In this document: in pieces, positions 13,055-13,790 of the stretch
How the letters are laid out: the number at the start of each line of letters is the position of its first letter
Position numbering within the stretch: the stretch's first letter is position 1
From: Candidatus Sediminicultor tertius
GTDB taxonomy: Bacteria; Atribacterota; Phoenicimicrobiia; Phoenicimicrobiales; Phoenicimicrobiaceae
Length of the DNA stretch: 13,790 nucleotides
Direction of reading: 5' to 3'
NCBI GenBank assembly: GCA_003527405.1
Contig: DPXH01000071.1
Location: 1 to 13,790 of the forward strand
Position numbers and translations under genes: made by a program
The notes under the pieces: model-generated
Told to the model about the DNA's origin: nothing
Seen by the model: the letters and a program-made list of their open reading frames with translations, nothing else
Database searches by the model: none

Positions 13055-13790
13055 GTGATTAAAAATATAGTAAAAAGTATAATATTATTTCTGGTCATAT
13101 TTTTTATTGTTTCCGGTGGATTGTTCGCTGCAGAAACGAAAGAAATGAATCTTAGCCAGGCGATTAATTTAGCTTTAGAAAATAATTTAAATTTAAAGAT
13201 AGCCAATTTAGATCTGGAAAATGCTCAAATAGATTATCAAAAAACTAAAGCTAATAACCTGCTCACTGAATCTCGCTACATAGAATTACAGGGAGATTTG
13301 GGTTTGCTTCAGGCAGAGGATAATTATAACCAGACCAGGAATGAGGTAATTATTGATGTAGTACAAAAATATCTTCAATTAAATCAAGCTAAAAAAAATA
13401 TTAACGCCAAGAGCAAAGAAGCAGAATTAGAGAAAAATTTATTGGAGGAAGTTGAAGCCCAGGTTAAAGCCGGGCACAAAGGAAGCTTAGATCTCCTTCG
13501 GCAAGAAAACAAATACAATAACGCTATCTTTGATTTAGAAAAAGCCAATGATGACTACCATCAATATTTCAGAGAGTTTAAATTAGAATTAGGATTAAAC
13601 GATCAAGAGGGAGAAGAATTTAATTTAGTCGAAGTAGCTTATCCTGAAATTTGGCAGATAAATGAAGAAGAAGCCCTAAAAAAGGCTATTGAAAATAGTT
13701 TTATTTTGGAATTACGAAAAAGGCAGATAGAATTGGCTAAAGTTGATTTAGAAAGGGCTGAGGCAGCGGCAAGTCCGGAATTGGATTTAC
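13055..13790 (+). CDS. TolC-family outer membrane protein, 3' end outside the window
   Basis: Outer-membrane channel of the type that works with RND or ABC exporters or type I secretion. Only the first 245 codons are present. The protein starts with a signal peptide (IKNIVKS, then a hydrophobic core, ending GGLFA before AETK). MNLSQAINLALENNLNLKIANLDLENAQIDY follows, the classic opening of the OEP domain. Long amphipathic coiled-coil helices come next (RNEVIIDVVQKYLQL, and AEVEAQ-type heptads near 140-165), then a second repeat beginning EEALKKAIENSFILELRKRQIELAKVDLERAEAAA. A TGA at 13046-13048 limits the start, so GTG 13055 is chosen; GAGAGG lies about 11 bases upstream, a weak fit. A sigma-54 promoter precedes it. 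Partner pump genes may follow outside the window. Confidence 0.88.
   Translation, partial: MIKNIVKSIILFLVIFFIVSGGLFAAETKEMNLSQAINLALENNLNLKIANLDLENAQIDYQKTKANNLLTESRYIELQGDLGLLQAEDNYNQTRNEVIIDVVQKYLQLNQAKKNINAKSKEAELEKNLLEEVEAQVKAGHKGSLDLLRQENKYNNAIFDLEKANDDYHQYFREFKLELGLNDQEGEEFNLVEVAYPEIWQINEEEALKKAIENSFILELRKRQIELAKVDLERAEAAASPELDL

Overview
This is a 13.8 kb, AT-rich bacterial window. Every convincing gene lies on the + strand, usually behind a clear Shine-Dalgarno (SD) sequence. The organism looks like a strict or facultative anaerobe: a class I hybrid cluster protein sits behind a 4Fe-4S ferredoxin gene, and a radical SAM protein and a FabK-type enoyl reductase are present. The signal-peptide-bearing TolC-family gene at the right edge implies an outer membrane. 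The low GC, the diderm envelope and the many dispersed intergenic repeats would fit an uncultured anaerobic lineage such as Atribacterota. That placement is a guess and cannot be shown from this sequence.

Layout. (1) 3-2445: a ferredoxin gene broken by a one-base frameshift, then hcp, read as a nitrosative/oxidative stress pair. (2) 2474-2563: a long perfect hairpin that could be a mobile-element end and a terminator. (3) 2588-4956: two FMN TIM-barrel oxidoreductase genes. The first is fabK with its own near-consensus promoter; the second is a nitronate-monooxygenase-like enzyme with a Cys-rich C-terminal segment. (4) 4982-5657: a Phd/YefM-PIN toxin-antitoxin pair with an extended -10 promoter. 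(5) 5658-6629: a remnant that looks like the 5' end of a REP-associated tyrosine transposase (RAYT), a REP-like hairpin, and a YgjP/DUF45 metallopeptidase whose natural start codon appears to be ATA. (6) 7006-10086: threonine synthase and a YgiQ-family radical SAM protein, each with its own leader. (7) 10364-12599: a compact run coding for a membrane-anchored flavodoxin-like protein, a CDP-alcohol phosphatidyltransferase with no canonical start codon, and an EamA/DMT transporter. (8) 12600-13790: a repeat-rich spacer with a textbook sigma-54 promoter, followed by a TolC-family gene that runs off the window.

Most enzymes here are familiar. The less ordinary points are: the heptamer repeat N-CGATAC found at three intergenic sites; two otherwise healthy genes that lack ATG/GTG/TTG at the expected start; the sigma-54 promoter before an outer-membrane efflux gene; and the membrane-flavodoxin/phospholipid-synthase/transporter cluster. 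I did not find a clear new defence or biosynthetic system.
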